64,000 bases of DNA from Blastobasis lacticolella. Its lineage: Eukaryota; Arthropoda; Insecta; Lepidoptera; Blastobasidae. The position numbers were made by a program, and so were the translations under genes. The notes below the pieces were generated by a model, which was not told the DNA's origin, made no database searches, and was given only the letters and a program-made list of their open reading frames with translations. Shown here piece after piece: positions 10,570 through 21,732 of the stretch (positions are counted from its first letter, which is position 1; each line of letters starts with the position of its first letter). The DNA lies in the NCBI GenBank assembly GCA_905147135.1, contig LR990053.1, forward strand, positions 6,832,501 through 6,896,500. Direction: 5' to 3'.

Positions 10570-11640
10570 TGTACAACACAGAACACCCAAGGAGACCCGT
10601 ACGAACATATAGTAAGTATGTATTTAACCTAAGTAAAAGGGCGTCCGGCTAAGGGGCTCCGTTTAACGTTGATTCTGAAAGCTTTTTTCTTGCCAGAGAT
10701 TGATCTTTGCTTTTAACCTACAGGTTAAACGCACCGATTAACCCTAAGTAAAACGGAAGATTGATGTAAGACCCATGGGAGCTTTGTCCTAACTGTTATT
10801 TAATGGCGAATACTGAGCTCCTATTACATTATCTTAATGTTGTTATTACTATATCGAACTCTATTTGCAGCCGTGTAGATCACAGCAACATCTTTTTATT
10901 AATAGGGCAGGTGTACTGATTCCCGTTTCATTCTTTTGTCTTTTGCTAATCGCGATCCAGGGGGGTGCTTTCTCCCCCCGGAGGCCTGACTCGAGTCAAA
11001 TCTCCAAAAACCAACCTCGCTGCCGCTCGCTCAATTATTTATTCTAACTATTACAACAGCTTTTTAGAACCTTAATATCAAACATTTCGAGCTCTATTCG
11101 CTCGCTCATTCATTGCTTTTAGTTGCTTTTCATATCATTTACCAATTTTTACAGAGCCTAAAAATTCCGAGCTTGCCGCGCACGATCAATTGAGCCTTGG
11201 GATTTGGGTTTGTTTGATTGCCTTTTGAAGACCTTTATTTTGATACCCCACTCAATTGGTTTTAGAGAAAAAGATTTTCACAAGTCACAATATGGCGCGT
11301 AAAACCCGCCATTTTGAATTTAATGTACCCAGTGTCACTAGCGCGACGAAGATGAATCCAACAACACATCATGTGTTAAAAAAAAAGATCAATTAAGCCG
11401 TTACGGCTGTAGTTCGTGTCAAAGAAATGGACATACGTGCCTGCATACACACATACGCTCGAAAAACAAAACCCTCCTTGTGTCGCAGTCGGGTGAAAAT
11501 AGACAAAACTAATAGCGCGTCAACGATAACCATGAATGTGTCATAAAAAGCTAATAGGAAAACATAACCAGGACAATGAAAATCTTTAAATTTTAGAGTT
11601 GCCTGTAATACCGCCCGTTGCCAGGAAAAGAGGTGACATT
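10570..11640. other. No gene confirmed
   Basis: A short GC-rich patch with C and G runs lies at 10958-10990. A 123-codon minus-strand frame spans 11393-11764 but its upstream part lies over a LINE fragment encoded on the other strand. I see no reason to call it a gene. Confidence 0.4.
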
Positions 11641-11647
11641 TTAGTAA

Positions 11648-11790
11648 ACTGATGACGGGCAAGATGAGCGAGATAAGGCCTGGAGGTAGAAGCCCGATCC
11701 GCTGGTCAGACCAGATCCGCTTTACCCTGGACACCTCGGTGTGCGTTGCCTTCCATGCTACCAAAGATAGAGTGAGCTGGTGCAGGATAA
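11648..11790 (+). pseudogene. LINE ORF C-terminus fragment
   Basis: The plus-strand frame gives GGRSPIRWSDQI, LDTSVCVAFHATKDR and SWCRIK. The pattern GR-P-RW-DQI followed about 20 residues later by A-DR--W is the usual tail of RTE-like and related insect LINE ORFs. It is short and abuts SINE-A. Confidence 0.65.
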
Positions 11791-11792
11791 AA

Positions 11793-12152
11793 TAAAAAAA
11801 TATCTTGGCGTTAATGTCCCGGTTGTACTCTCGAGCATGAGGGCCCGAGGTCCGTCTTAACCATGATCCAAGATTTGGCGATCAGGTAATTACAATGGAG
11901 CGACTACCATCTGACCTCCGTGACCCTGCTACCAAGGGAACCAGACCAGATTGGATTATGGTTACAAATTCAATTGCCTGAACTTGCAGATTTCATCACG
12001 ATGTTTCCCTCACCGTAAGAGCACCGGTTAGAATTCAACTAATGTACATAACTCAGTCAATCAGTCATTGGTACATGGCCGCAGCGGGATTCGAACCCGG
12101 TACATCTCGCTTACGAGTCGGATACTCAACCGCCCGGCCACCGACGCTCCTA
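11793..12152 (-). mobile_element. SINE-A, full length, tRNA-derived
   Basis: The reference copy. Read on the minus strand it begins GGAGCGTCGGTGGCCGGGCG (A-box-like), continues CCGACTCGTAAGCGAG (an anticodon-arm-like stem with CGT in the loop) and CGGGTTCGAATCCCG (B box), then an unrelated body of about 260 bp and a tail AACGCCAAGATATTTTTTTA. The head resembles a tRNA; the body has no tRNA similarity. Ten or more copies or fragments are in the window, so it is a SINE and not a tRNA gene. Confidence 0.92.
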
Positions 12153-12154
12153 GC

Positions 12155-13660
12155 GCTCCCGACGCTGGCGCAAGATAGTCCACGAGATAGTCATCCGAGA
12201 GGCCACGACCCTCAGCATTGAGGATAAACGGCGCAAGGAGGAGGAGGAATACCGCTATTAATTACAGATGTTAACTCCCACAAACCGGTTCATACTGTTT
12301 GTACTGTGGCTACGAAAAATCGAGGACAGTAGCCCGCCTGTTTTATTGACATCAAACTGAAACGTAACCGAACCGTAGCGTTCGTAACGTCTACCCAAAT
12401 ACGTAATATTTCTAAAGCTTAACGCGACGAATCTCCGCGACCCGTCGCCTCCCGAAATACCAATGTTTCATTCATCTTTCCGTAATCTCCGGCCTTGGAC
12501 TTGAGAGCGGTTTTTTACGAAAATGTTTTTTTTTTCCACGCGCCACGGCGGCAATATTAAGCTACGTCAAATGTCATCGTGATATAAGCTTGTGCACATT
12601 TTTTTGTTCCAATAAGGATTTTCTATCGAACTTATGTAAGCCACTGCACTCGCATTAATTTAATACTTCGAAATGACACCAAATTAATGAATTGGTAAAA
12701 AACACGTTTATTTCAGAAAAACGGATGTCATTCAACGATCAGGTAGAGTCTAATCATAGACTCTAGACATAAGAATTCACAGATAAATAATATATATAAC
12801 AAAAAACAGCTTAAGATTTAAAAAAAAATATTATGAACATATAATGAAAAATTGTGCGAAACTGAAAAATTTGAACAACTGTAAGCTTATGACGGAATAC
12901 CAATAGAAATCTAGAAAACAATGAGGACCCGGGGCGTACTTTTGCTCACTGACCTGGTCAACAGGATCGGGCTTGTACCTGACGCCTGGTGTATAATATT
13001 ACACCCATAATGGAATGAGCAGTGTGTGCAACTATCTAGGTTTCAAGATTATGAGCCTCACAATGAAGCTAATATAACGAATTATAGACCAGATATTTCG
13101 CCAGGAATGCTCCGTGTCAGATTGCCTATACGGTTTCAGGCCGAAAATATCTGTCTTAAACTCAAAAACTGCTGAACGGATTCTCATGCAGTTTTCACTA
13201 ATAGACAGAGTATTTAATGAGGAAGACTTATAATTTGTTAAGGTTATGGGTCGCTAGATATATAAAAAAATCATGCATCCATTCATAGCCACCCTTTGCA
13301 TAAGTTTTTAATATGTCCTCTTCGTATAGTTGCAAGACTGGGTTTAAATCATAGGATTACTAACACTAGACCCCAGAGCTTTTCACCCGCGAGCAGTCCG
13401 AAGACCGAAACTCTACCTTACACAGAGTAGTTCCTATATACTGAAATCTACTTAAACATTCGACTGCCCCATGGGATCCTATTTTTCGGTATGACATCGC
13501 TAAGAACGTAGCTGCCAATTACTGAATGATTTTTTGAAATCCATTTAGTAGGTACTTAGTATCGGCGTTCAGACAGACAGGCAGACGCGGCGGGGGCTTT
13601 GTTCTTAACCCCCAATAAAAAAAAGAGTTGTTATAAGTTTGACGTAAGTGACTTTTTTTT
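12155..13660. other. No gene seen
   Basis: AT-rich with a small stem AGAGTCTA/TAGACTCT at 12745-12764. I see no coding signal. Weak D or E-like blocks occur near 13160-13240 and 13560-13600. Confidence 0.4.
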
Positions 13661-13667
13661 TAAGTCA

Positions 13668-13835
13668 TATGGTAGGCAAACAGGCAAGCGGGCCACCTGA
13701 TTGAAAGTGGTCACCACTGCCTATAGATAATAGCAACACCGAGAGTATCGCGAATGCGTTGCCCACCTCTATAACACGTTACTCTGGCAGCACAAAGGCA
13801 AATGTCCCTCCACTGCCAAAGCCACGGTTTCCCAA
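13668..13835 (-). repeat. LINE-R 3' end fragment
   Basis: Begins with a T run (13652-13660, the poly(A) tail in reverse), then GGCAAACAGGCAAGCGGGCC, ACCTGATTGAAAGTGGTCACC and GCGAATGCGTTGCCCACCTC, in the order of the copy at 53270. Confidence 0.75.
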
Positions 13836-13984
13836 ATTCCACCCTGACTGTGACTGACTGTGGATGACTGTGTATTTGTGGCTGTGTGTATCTGTCTGTG
13901 GCACCGTAGCTCGCGAACGGATGAACGTTATATTTATTTGAAAGTCAGTTTAATCGAGATGGGTCATAGCTTTGTTTAAATCGT

Positions 13985-14130
13985 TTCAGTAGGTTTTTTT
14001 TTATACCACTAAGGTGGGAAACAAGCTTACGGCCTGCCTGATGGTAAGCAGTCACCGCAGCCTATGGACGTGTGCAATACCAGGGGCATCACCCACGCGT
14101 TGCCGACCCCGCAAAAACCTTTAAACCTCT
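13985..14130 (-). repeat. LINE-R2 3' end (TACCACTAAGGTGG type)
   Basis: T run, then ATACCACTAAGGTGGGAAACA, CGGCCTGCCTGATGGTAAGC and CATCACCCACGCGTTGCCGA. A sister subfamily of LINE-R. Further copies occur at 19885-19940, 30604-30722 (plus), 51110-51175 and 57318-57366. Confidence 0.7.
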
Positions 14131-14274
14131 TTCTTAAAGAACTCTATGTTGTACTCTCCAGGGAAAACCTCTCCAGGTAGTTTTGAAAATATTTTACTTG
14201 GTCGGGTTATCTGACTTTTTCTGTCGGTTAGGTTATATCTGTACTTAGTATACAACAAAGCTGTTCCTGCCGTC

Positions 14275-14441
14275 TGTTCCTATATATCTATGTATGTATT
14301 TATTTACGCTAAGATCTTTTAAACTACGCAACAGACTTTAATGCGGTTTTCAACATTAGATGGAGTTATTCAAGAGGAAGAAAAAAAGGGTAGGGGTAAA
14401 GTAGGTGTACGCCGACAAAGTCACGCCGGGTTCACTAGTTT
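14275..14441 (-). repeat. D repeat, reverse, compact copy
   Basis: TTACGCTAAGATCTTTTAAACTACG, TTTAATGCGGTTTTCAACATTAG, GTAGGGGTAAAGTAGGTGTACG and CACGCCGGGTTCACTAGT. A clean reference for the D repeat in this orientation. Confidence 0.82.
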
Positions 14442-14649
14442 GTAGTGAAGTCATACTTGAACAAGCCAAAGTTTAGAATGTCTTTGAAATAGTTACCCTA
14501 AGTACACAGTTCCTTAGTTCCTGCGTCGTTTGATGTAGGTCCGTCATGTTATGGCATGTCCAGGAATGTTAAGCATTGTAATGAGGTTGTTCTCTTGCTA
14601 CCCAGTTAAAGTACCGCGTATAATACGTGCCTATGTTAAGTACAGGTTT

Positions 14650-14870
14650 GTATAAATATATGTGCTTGGACAAATTCACACAGCGCCATCTAGTCCCAAA
14701 CTAAGCAAAGCTTGTGGTATGGGTGTTAGATAACTAATAAACTACTTATATACTTTTTTAAATACTAACTTATACATACTACACCCAGACCCGTAACAGA
14801 AATTAAAATTCATCCTTTCATTTTCTGCTCGGCCGGGAAAGTTAACCAACTGAACCACTGAGGTCGTCGA
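14650..14870 (-). mobile_element. SINE-B, reverse, B box deleted
   Basis: GGACAAATTCACACAGCGCCATCTAG, AAGCAAAGCTTGTGGTATGG, CACCCAGACCCGTAACAGAAATT and CGGCCGGGAA. It then jumps directly to GTTAACCAACTGAACCACTGAGGTCG. The B-box segment present at 28245 is missing, so this copy could not be transcribed from its own promoter. Confidence 0.88.
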
Positions 14871-14871
14871 A

Positions 14872-15370
14872 ACGACCTAACTTAACTACAAAGGTAGACG
14901 TAAATTCTTAACATGCTACGACTTGGGTTACGTGAAAAAGGAAGTACCAGGAAAGTCAAACTAACATTGAAAAATTCATAATTTATTTATTGAACTTTGA
15001 ATGGTAGCTCGAGAAATCAACAGAAAGTTGAGAGTCGACCCCCATTGTTCATCAAGGCGTAGAGAGTGTTAAAAATTTTAATATGTTAAGAATGTGTTAA
15101 AAAAAATATTTTAATAAAGAGAAAATAAATCCGGCGTTTACACGCCAAAAAAGACTAAACTTGATATCCAACTCTCCAACTGGTGGTCCAACACATGCTG
15201 ACTTTGCATTCAATTTAAGCATATTGTCAAGGCTACAGACCTTCGTCATGTAACAATCCGTTTGTTGTGTCCACGAGATGAAATTCTTTTGTTTGAGATA
15301 CGAAAGGTTAGAGCTCGGTTTGTTTACCTTTACCCTTGATAATATGTGTAACCATAAGTAAGTATATCGA
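14872..15370. other. No gene called
   Basis: A 99-codon minus-strand frame at 15097-15396 contains the phrase CVGPPVGELDIKFSLFWRVN, but I cannot place it in a family and see no splice sites. Confidence 0.35.
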
Positions 15371-15374
15371 ATAG

Positions 15375-15712
15375 GAGCGTTGGTGGCCGAAACCAACTTT
15401 TAAGGTCTGACTCGTAAGCGAGGCTGCGGCCATGTACCAATGACTCTTTTCTGAGTTATGTACATTAGTTTAATGCTAACCGATGCTCTTACGGTGAGGG
15501 AAAACATCACGATGAAACCTGCACATTCAAGCCAATTAATGTGTAACCATGATCTAACCTGGTCTGGTTTCCCTGGTAAGCCCTGCCACGATGTCATGGA
15601 GGTCAGATGGCAGTCGCTCCATCTGTAATTATCTGATCTGCCAAATTCTAGATCATGGTCAATGCGGACCCCGGCGAGACACAACCGGAACATTAGCGCC
15701 AAGATAATTATT
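15375..15712 (+). mobile_element. SINE-A, forward, nearly full length
   Basis: GAGCGTTGGTGGCCG, CTGACTCGTAAGCGAGGC, then CGGCCATGTACCAATGACTC. The B box (GGTTCGAATCC) is deleted between the two. The body and the tail AGCGCCAAGATAATTATTATA are present. Confidence 0.88.
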
Positions 15713-15714
15713 AT

Positions 15715-16270
15715 ACTGAATGACGAAGTTGTGTTATCTCATTTTAGTAGCAGAATAGTGTTATGCTTTTTTTTATTAAACGTTATAAAGTTGCAACTAT
15801 GGACGTCTTCCCAACAAAAATAGGACAATTGACCTAAATCACATTATTTCGATGAAGTGAGTATTCGGTAATGTAATTCCTATGAAACGGATTATGTGGA
15901 ACAAAGTTAAATGACGAAAAAGGAATTTTAAACATATCATGTATTTTTTGATGAAAGAAAATATTATACTAAGGATACGATGATTAAAAGAAAACAAAGT
16001 CGTGGAAGTGTGTAAAATCCGTGACATTTTTTACATTAAAAGTACCTGCTGGTGTTGATTACAAGTACCCATCAGCATCTCACCTGATGGTAACTTCCCT
16101 TAAACCAGCGTTACTTATCTAACACCTATGGTGTCACATCAAACTAAGTAATTACGAAGTAGAGAAATCTAGCACTAGTTCTATCATTATGCGTACTTCT
16201 AGCAGTAGACTGCTTGCTCAGTGAGCCCAATGTTGCTTCCAGTAAAAAAATTATCACTTTTCATTTAAAT
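15715..16270. other. No gene; AT-rich sequence
   Basis: Low-complexity AT-rich DNA. A block at 16060-16110 (CACCTGATGGTAAC) is a remnant of a LINE-R type 3' end. Confidence 0.45.
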
Positions 16271-16278
16271 GTTAAGAG

Positions 16279-16594
16279 TACACAAACATAGTGTGATAAT
16301 ATTTCCAATATGACGCCATCGCAGCCAATGACATTTTGTTGACGTGGTCCAGAAATATACTTTTGGTTTGTCAGATTTTTGTTAAAATATAGTTTCAAAG
16401 TTGCGCCGGGCTTTAAGATTTTCATACAAATTTAACACCCTTGTTAAAAAGAGTTACACTTTTAAACGATGTATTTTAACGAAAATCTGACAACCCACAG
16501 GCATAGATATTGGTTTCTGGATCACGTCTACAAATTTCATTACAGTTAATAGTGTATTATTGAAAATATCATCAAACAACGTTTGTTTGGAGCG
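16279..16594. mobile_element. Foldback element with about 130-bp imperfect arms
   Basis: The left arm contains GATAATATTTCCAATA, TTGTTGACGTGGTCCAGAAA and GGTTTGTCAGATTTTTGTTA. The right arm, reverse-complemented, contains GATGATATTTTCAATA, TTTGTAGACGTGATCCAGAAA without the first T, and GGGTTGTCAGATTTTCGTTA, in the same order. The spacer is about 60 bp. No coding sequence. Confidence 0.75.
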
Positions 16595-16599
16595 CCCTA

Positions 16600-17210
16600 G
16601 GGAAACACTCACCTTGAAGTAAAATTTCCAAATACAAAAGCAATGTATTTAATAATATTTTCAACGATGAAACAGATTCTTTTTCATGGTTAAAACGGAT
16701 AACGTTTTACTTTTCTCATAAAAAATGTGCGTGCGTTTGACGGAGGTTCTAAGACAGACAGCCACAAGACAAGTATTTATGATTGGCTTAGTTTTTTACT
16801 AATATACTGTTCTGAAACAAAGTAATAGCCATGGTCGATCATACATTTTTAATATGCAGAGTCGCAAACTTACAAGGTATGTGAAGTTAGTATTAAATAT
16901 TTGTTCCTAGTATTTGTTGACTTTGTTACAAGAACTTTTCTAAGAAAATAAATTTCGTTCCCCAAATTGTGTTAGCTGAGAGTTATAAATACTTACCTGG
17001 CTTTTATCTTCTAAGAAAGCAAAGCCTTTCTTGTCTAGCTTTTGAGTGTTATTTACTTAAGAGTATATTACGATCACAAAGGTTTAGATCAAAAATAATA
17101 TTTAGAGAGAAAATATGCCTAGAGGCTACAAAAAATGCTCGACTTTCCATAGTACCGAGGGCACCGACGCAAACAGAGGAATAATGAGACATCTGTATAT
17201 ACCCATAACA
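16600..17210. other. No gene seen
   Basis: AT-rich sequence. A plus frame at 16969-17184 has no recognisable motif. Confidence 0.4.
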
Positions 17211-17215
17211 CCTGG

Positions 17216-17565
17216 AGCCCTATTTTTTAATCGCTTGCTTTGAGTCGAACGGTTTTCAATCATGATTATTGGCATGAAATCATTAATATTTTGATGCACG
17301 ACGCTGATTCTTTAACCTCTTGCTCTCACTTTTGCCAGTGTAATTTAAATAATATTGCATTTCTCATGCTGAAAATCTAAATTGAAAACAGTTAGACTCG
17401 AGCCGAGAGAGGGCCCCCAGTGTCTCGATTTTTAAACCGTTCGCATTTACGCGAGCGCTCGCCTTCTAATGCCTGTCTCATCTGGCTCTAGCAACATACT
17501 ACGAGTGTAAAAGAGATAGGTAGCGCACGCCAGCGCTCGCGTGGATGCGAGCGGTTCAAGAATGA
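17216..17565. mobile_element. Composite palindromic element M5 (parts A and B)
   Basis: Part A (17216-17420) opens GAGCCCTATTTTTTAATCGC, has CGAACGGTTTTCAATCATG near the left and CTAAATTGAAAACAGTTAG near the right, and closes ACTCGAGCCGAGAGAGGGC. Part B (17426-17565) opens TTTTTAAACCGTTCGCATTTA and closes GTGGATGCGAGCGGTTCAAG, with CTACGAGTGTAAAAGAGATAG between. Both parts are inverted repeats and end in related TATTTTTgAAycGCTyGC motifs. The same A-then-B order is found at 56231. Confidence 0.78.
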
Positions 17566-17569
17566 GGTA

Positions 17570-18262
17570 CCTGTCCACATATCGCCATTCTGTTTCCGTG
17601 CAAATTTATTTATAGTTGGTATTAAACCGTATTTTTGAATTTGGATGTTTTATTGGTTCCTACGGTAAGGTTTTAAAAACTGACCCAACAGTAGTCAGTT
17701 TCCGCAAACCTGTTATTGTATTAGGTATGTTCGACCATCTTAAAGAGCTATTAGGCTACACGATAATCCATCTCGACTAATTACACTGTCTTCCTAACTA
17801 ATTGCATCGCGCTGAATATCGCATGCTAAGTGTTTCTATCCTATTTGCACGACTGTGCTCTGCAGCTGCCGCGTGCTGACTAAATAGTCTAACTATTATG
17901 ACACCACGCAATATGCAGATTAGCGCAACCGAATCCACTCGGACAGACTAATTAGACTGACTAACATGACTTACTCTTATTATACTACTCGTAGACTTAC
18001 TAAGACAGATTGAATATCGCCTGGTCTAATAGGCCCTTAACATTCTACCGGGGATTTTTGTACTTGTATAAATAATTTATATCGACACACTATTTACATA
18101 TTTACTAAAAGCACTGAGTTATATTCTCCTAGGAATGGAAAAAGAACAGGAAAAGATGAAGGCCCTTAGATTGCAGAATTCCTGGACGACGGTGGCCGAT
18201 TTCCATCAGGGTGACCGTCCGTACATGTGCCACCATAGGCAATAAAAAAACAAAGGTACTCA
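17570..18262. other. Intron sequence downstream of the unc-13 exon
   Basis: No recognised repeat and no second exon. If the gene model is right this is intron 3' of the exon on the minus strand. Confidence 0.5.
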
Positions 18263-18263
18263 C

Positions 18264-18366
18264 AAAAGAAAGTCTTGCTCCCATGATGGGGTGGGGCCCT
18301 TAACTGTCACCGTCGTGGATTTGACATTCTGTAGTTTCAGCGTCACGTACGTGTTGAACTGTGTTC
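18264..18366 (-). CDS. unc-13: Internal coding exon of unc-13 (Munc13), part of the C2A domain
   Basis: A 103-nt exon on the minus strand. It is preceded by a pyrimidine-rich acceptor ending TTTGCAG and followed by a GTGAGT donor. The exon starts with the last two bases of a codon and ends with the first two of the next; between them lie 33 intact codons. The peptide contains [16 protein letters not shown] and, after a KGP spacer, PSWEQDF. From family knowledge this matches the early beta strands of the Munc13/UNC-13 C2A domain almost residue for residue. UNC-13 primes synaptic vesicles by opening syntaxin; its C2A binds RIM at the presynaptic active zone. This C2A lacks the calcium-binding aspartates of canonical C2 domains, and none is visible here. 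The preceding exon (start of C2A) should lie at higher coordinates and the following one at lower coordinates; I found neither. The rest of the window would then be intron on one or both sides. No other protein family fits as well. Confidence 0.93.
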
Positions 18367-18367
18367 C

Positions 18368-18940
18368 TGCAAATAAGACATACGTTAATAACTACAAAAA
18401 TTATATTACCTATTAAATTAGCGTTTTGTGTGGCGAAAATAACCTAAACTGGAATTTTCATACATGCAAATTTTTCAATTGTAATAGTTGATAAAACTTT
18501 GTAGATAAGACTCCTAAAATAGCCTTTATTTTTAGTTATGTAGGTTCAATTTCCCATTCAAGCCCACTAAACTTCATCGTGATCGATCAGTTAAGGCTTA
18601 AACAAACTAAAATATATTCAATTCTACATAATTTTTAATATTAGCTCAATAACACAGTAAGAGCATACACGATGCGTAGAGTACCCATAGATCTTTTTAC
18701 TCAGAGAGATGGATGGATAAAGCATCTGTCTTTCCAAATTTGACAATGGATTACGTTATTCGCCGGAAAACATGAAAGATAATATTTATGACTATGGCGC
18801 ATTAGGTTGGCGCAACAAAAACAATATTTTCCTTAACGTAAAGAGAAAGCTTTTTCCTAAATATTGCGTCTAATACCGTTAAAAACTCTATCCATACTTG
18901 TATCCAAGAATCTGACAATAATTCGGCTTATAGTAAAGTA
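18368..18940. other. Intron sequence upstream of the unc-13 exon
   Basis: AT-rich, unassigned. The acceptor pyrimidine tract of the exon lies at 18369-18380. No branch point is assigned. Confidence 0.5.
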
Positions 18941-18953
18941 AATTTCTTCTTAT

Positions 18954-19205
18954 CATCATCATCACAGCCCATAACATTCCACTGCAGGACTCAGGTCCTC
19001 TCTCTACACTTGTCTCTCTGGCAAGCGGATTGGAGATCGCAGTATAATCAATATAACAATAGAAAACGCTGCTGCCCATTTTCCAGTCTATGGAGACTCT
19101 AGTTTTTTGTCTCCAAAACATAAGTCGCCTCGTACGACACCCACGAGTGTTAGAGGTTGGTGCTATTCTACTCTGCCGGATACCACACGGCCGTATTTCC
19201 AACAA
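18954..19205 (-). mobile_element. Rep-C retroposon, probable 9-bp duplication
   Basis: ATCATCATCACAGCCCATAAC tail on the left, GGAGATCGCAGTATA, CTGCTGCCCATTTTCCAG and CACACGGCCG on the right. TCTTCTTAT occurs on the outer left (18945-18953) and outer right (19206-19214). Confidence 0.82.
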
Positions 19206-19209
19206 TCTT

Positions 19210-20470
19210 CTTATAATCAGACTGAAATGTAATAATATTACTACTTATAATTAAAACTACTTTAACCAACTCACCTTGTATACCAACATAGCGCGCCTTT
19301 TTTACTGTAACAAATAACAATTAATTAGTAAAGTATATATTCTCGTCTGAATAATAAAGCATTACTAAATAAACCAGCGCCAGAGTTACGGCGGACGAAT
19401 TTCTTATATACATTGTATCGAAACCCAATTTTTCAAGCTTTTATTTAACTTGCACTGTGCGTATGTATGTTGTCCGTTAAAATTCGTCTACCATTTTCGA
19501 CCATTTGTTGGTATCCGATTGAGCTGAAATTTAGTATACCGATGTAACTTAGATTACTTTGCAATATGGTACCATGGAGCTCGTCTAATGATGGAGTCGG
19601 ACGGTGATCATAGGAACTAATAAACGCAATAAGATAACGCCATCGTATTTGGGCTCTTTGGAATGGTCTTAAAGAGTAGATACTATACCGCGCGATTAAA
19701 GCACGTTGTGAAAAATTTTTATCCATTTGAAAGCTTATTTATAATGGAGAGAAGTAAATGAGCATTCGTGCCGCCTGATGGCACGAAAACTTGGTAGAAA
19801 CTATGAAATATTTAATTCAATAGGTAGATGTCTCACATTTCTTAGTATTTCCCAAATTAAATATTGTAGTGTGTAAAATGCGATGTTTTTTTTATACCAC
19901 TAGTGTGGCAAACAAGTGTACGGCCTGCCTGATGGTAAAGTATCTATTTAAATAATGTATGAACAGTATCAGTACATATTAATATTGTATGTGTGACGGC
20001 GTAGGCAAAGTTATCGTTGAGATAAACTTCAAAGAGGTTTAATAATGTGTTCACCTAAAAATTTTAATGTTTTTGTGTATACATCTAAATAAAAAAAATA
20101 CCGACTACAAAATTTAGTTATCCAAATCCCTGTTAAATCGAAAATCCACATCCCCGAATCAAAACAGTACAGAAATCGGGGACGGACTCTAAACGCCCTG
20201 GGGCGTAAAAGAGTTCTGAACTAGTCCAGTCGAAATTAAGGTTGTAAACTGTAGCTGCCCACAATTGAATGCCTCGTAACATTGGTGAAAACATAATGCG
20301 AGTGTGAGTGATTTATACTTGGCAGCCACACGAGAGTGGTCCGACGATTCGCTTTCATTTGTCCAGTGCAATTTGTCATCATGAATTTTAAAGTGGAATT
20401 GAGTAAAGCCTGTACGGAACGATGTTGTGTGGAAATATTTTCGAAACCTTTTTGGGAAAAATGTTGTATG
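19210..20470. other. No gene called; LINE-R2 remnant at 19885-19940
   Basis: A 93-codon minus-strand frame at 19445-19726 lacks recognisable motifs. A LINE-R2 3' end in reverse (T run, ATACCACTAGTGTGGCAAACA, GGCCTGCCTGATGGTAA) lies at 19885-19940. Confidence 0.4.
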
Positions 20471-20474
20471 TACA

Positions 20475-20816
20475 GGAATGTCGGTGGCTGGGTGGTTAAG
20501 GTACCCGACTCGTAAGCGAGAGGTATCGGGTTAAAATCCACCTGTGCCAATGATTCCTTTCTGAGTTATGTTCATTAGTTAAATGTTAACCGATGCTCTT
20601 ACGGTGCTAGAAAATATCGGGATGAAACCTACACATTCAGGCGACTGAATGTGTAACAATGATCCAAACTGGCTGGTTCCCCTGGTAGCAGGTCCATGGA
20701 GGTCAGATGGCAGTCGCTTCACTGTAATTATCTGATGTGCCAAATCTTGGATCATGGTCATGGCCTACCTCGGGCCCTCGTGCGCGAGAGCATAACTAGG
20801 ACATGAACGCCAAGCA
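20475..20816 (+). mobile_element. SINE-A, forward, full length
   Basis: GAATGTCGGTGGCTGGGTGG, CCCGACTCGTAAGCGAGAGG, a decayed B box (GGGTTAAAATCC), the SINE-A body, and GGCCCTCGTGCGCGAGAGCA before the tail GAACGCCAAGCAACTATTTT. Confidence 0.92.
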
Positions 20817-20865
20817 ACTATTTTTTTATTATTATATTTATGTACAGTCGAAGCAGCAACAGTCC

Positions 20866-20930
20866 ATCACCACTTTCCATCAAGTGGCCCGCTTGCCTGT
20901 TTGTCTGCCGTGTAACATAAAAAAAAGACT
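20866..20930 (+). repeat. LINE-R 3' end with poly(A), forward
   Basis: CCACTTTCCATCAAGTGGCC, CGCTTGCCTGTTTGTCTGCC, then GTGTAACATAAAAAAAAG. A very short 5'-truncated insertion. Confidence 0.75.
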
Positions 20931-21094
20931 ACACATGGGATCAAAGAAAAATCACGTTCTGGTACAGGGCCTGTGTAGGCTTTTATTTGTTCGACCGTAC
21001 GTGAGTTGAAAGATTTTATCCTTTTGACACTGTAGGTACAAAGGTACAGCCATTAAGTAATTTAAATATTTCCACGAAATCCGTTTTAGTATTA

Positions 21095-21395
21095 AAATTT
21101 TTTTTTGTAAGTTATACCTCAGACAAACAGGCAAGCGGGCCACCGGATGGAAATACGGTATATATTTTTAAACGGTCACCGCCGCCGATGAACATCAGCA
21201 ACATCAGAAACGCTACTTATACGTTGTCCGCCTCTGAAGAAACCTCTAATATACCTCTTGAACGATCCCCCATAGTCCAAAGGAATCACTGTGGTTGGGA
21301 GCTTCCATTCCATATCCGAATAAAACGTTCTTTCGAACCTTCACGTGGACACTAACAGATGATCTACGTAGTGGCGATGAGTACATATCTCATTC
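21095..21395 (-). repeat. LINE-R 3' end, reverse
   Basis: T run (21098-21107), CAGACAAACAGGCAAGCGGGC, GGTCACCGCCGCCGATGAAC, CGTTGTCCGCCTCTGAAGA, CCAAAGGAATCACTGTGG and CTTTCGAACCTTCACGTGG follow 53270-53530, with small indels that break the frame. Confidence 0.8.
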
Positions 21396-21399
21396 TATT

Positions 21400-21730
21400 T
21401 ATAACTGTATCGCTGTTGGATAGAGCTTAATTTCCCCTAGAGTTGGAACGTTCTGCACAGACTGGTTGCTTAGCTATTCCTAACGGTAACTGTACAAGCT
21501 CATAACAAAAACGAACCTCAATACTGGATTCGCGTGTTGCACGTAACGCAACAAAAATAACTAGAACCCTTGGCTGGTGTAATTTTCCATAGAAAACATG
21601 TTTTTTACACAGAAGCGTATTCCTCTCGGCATATACAACTAGCATTCTATGCAAATCGTTTGTGTGCTGTAATAATAGTTCAAGTTACTTATCGATTGCA
21701 AAAATTGGAACAAAATCTTTGATATTTTTA
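21400..21730. other. No gene seen
   Basis: Unassigned sequence, no coding signal. Confidence 0.4.
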
Positions 21731-21732
21731 AC

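Noticed and set aside
11393..11764. 123-codon minus-strand frame
   Set aside because: Its upstream half lies antisense to a readable LINE C-terminus (11648-11790), so it is probably a shadow.
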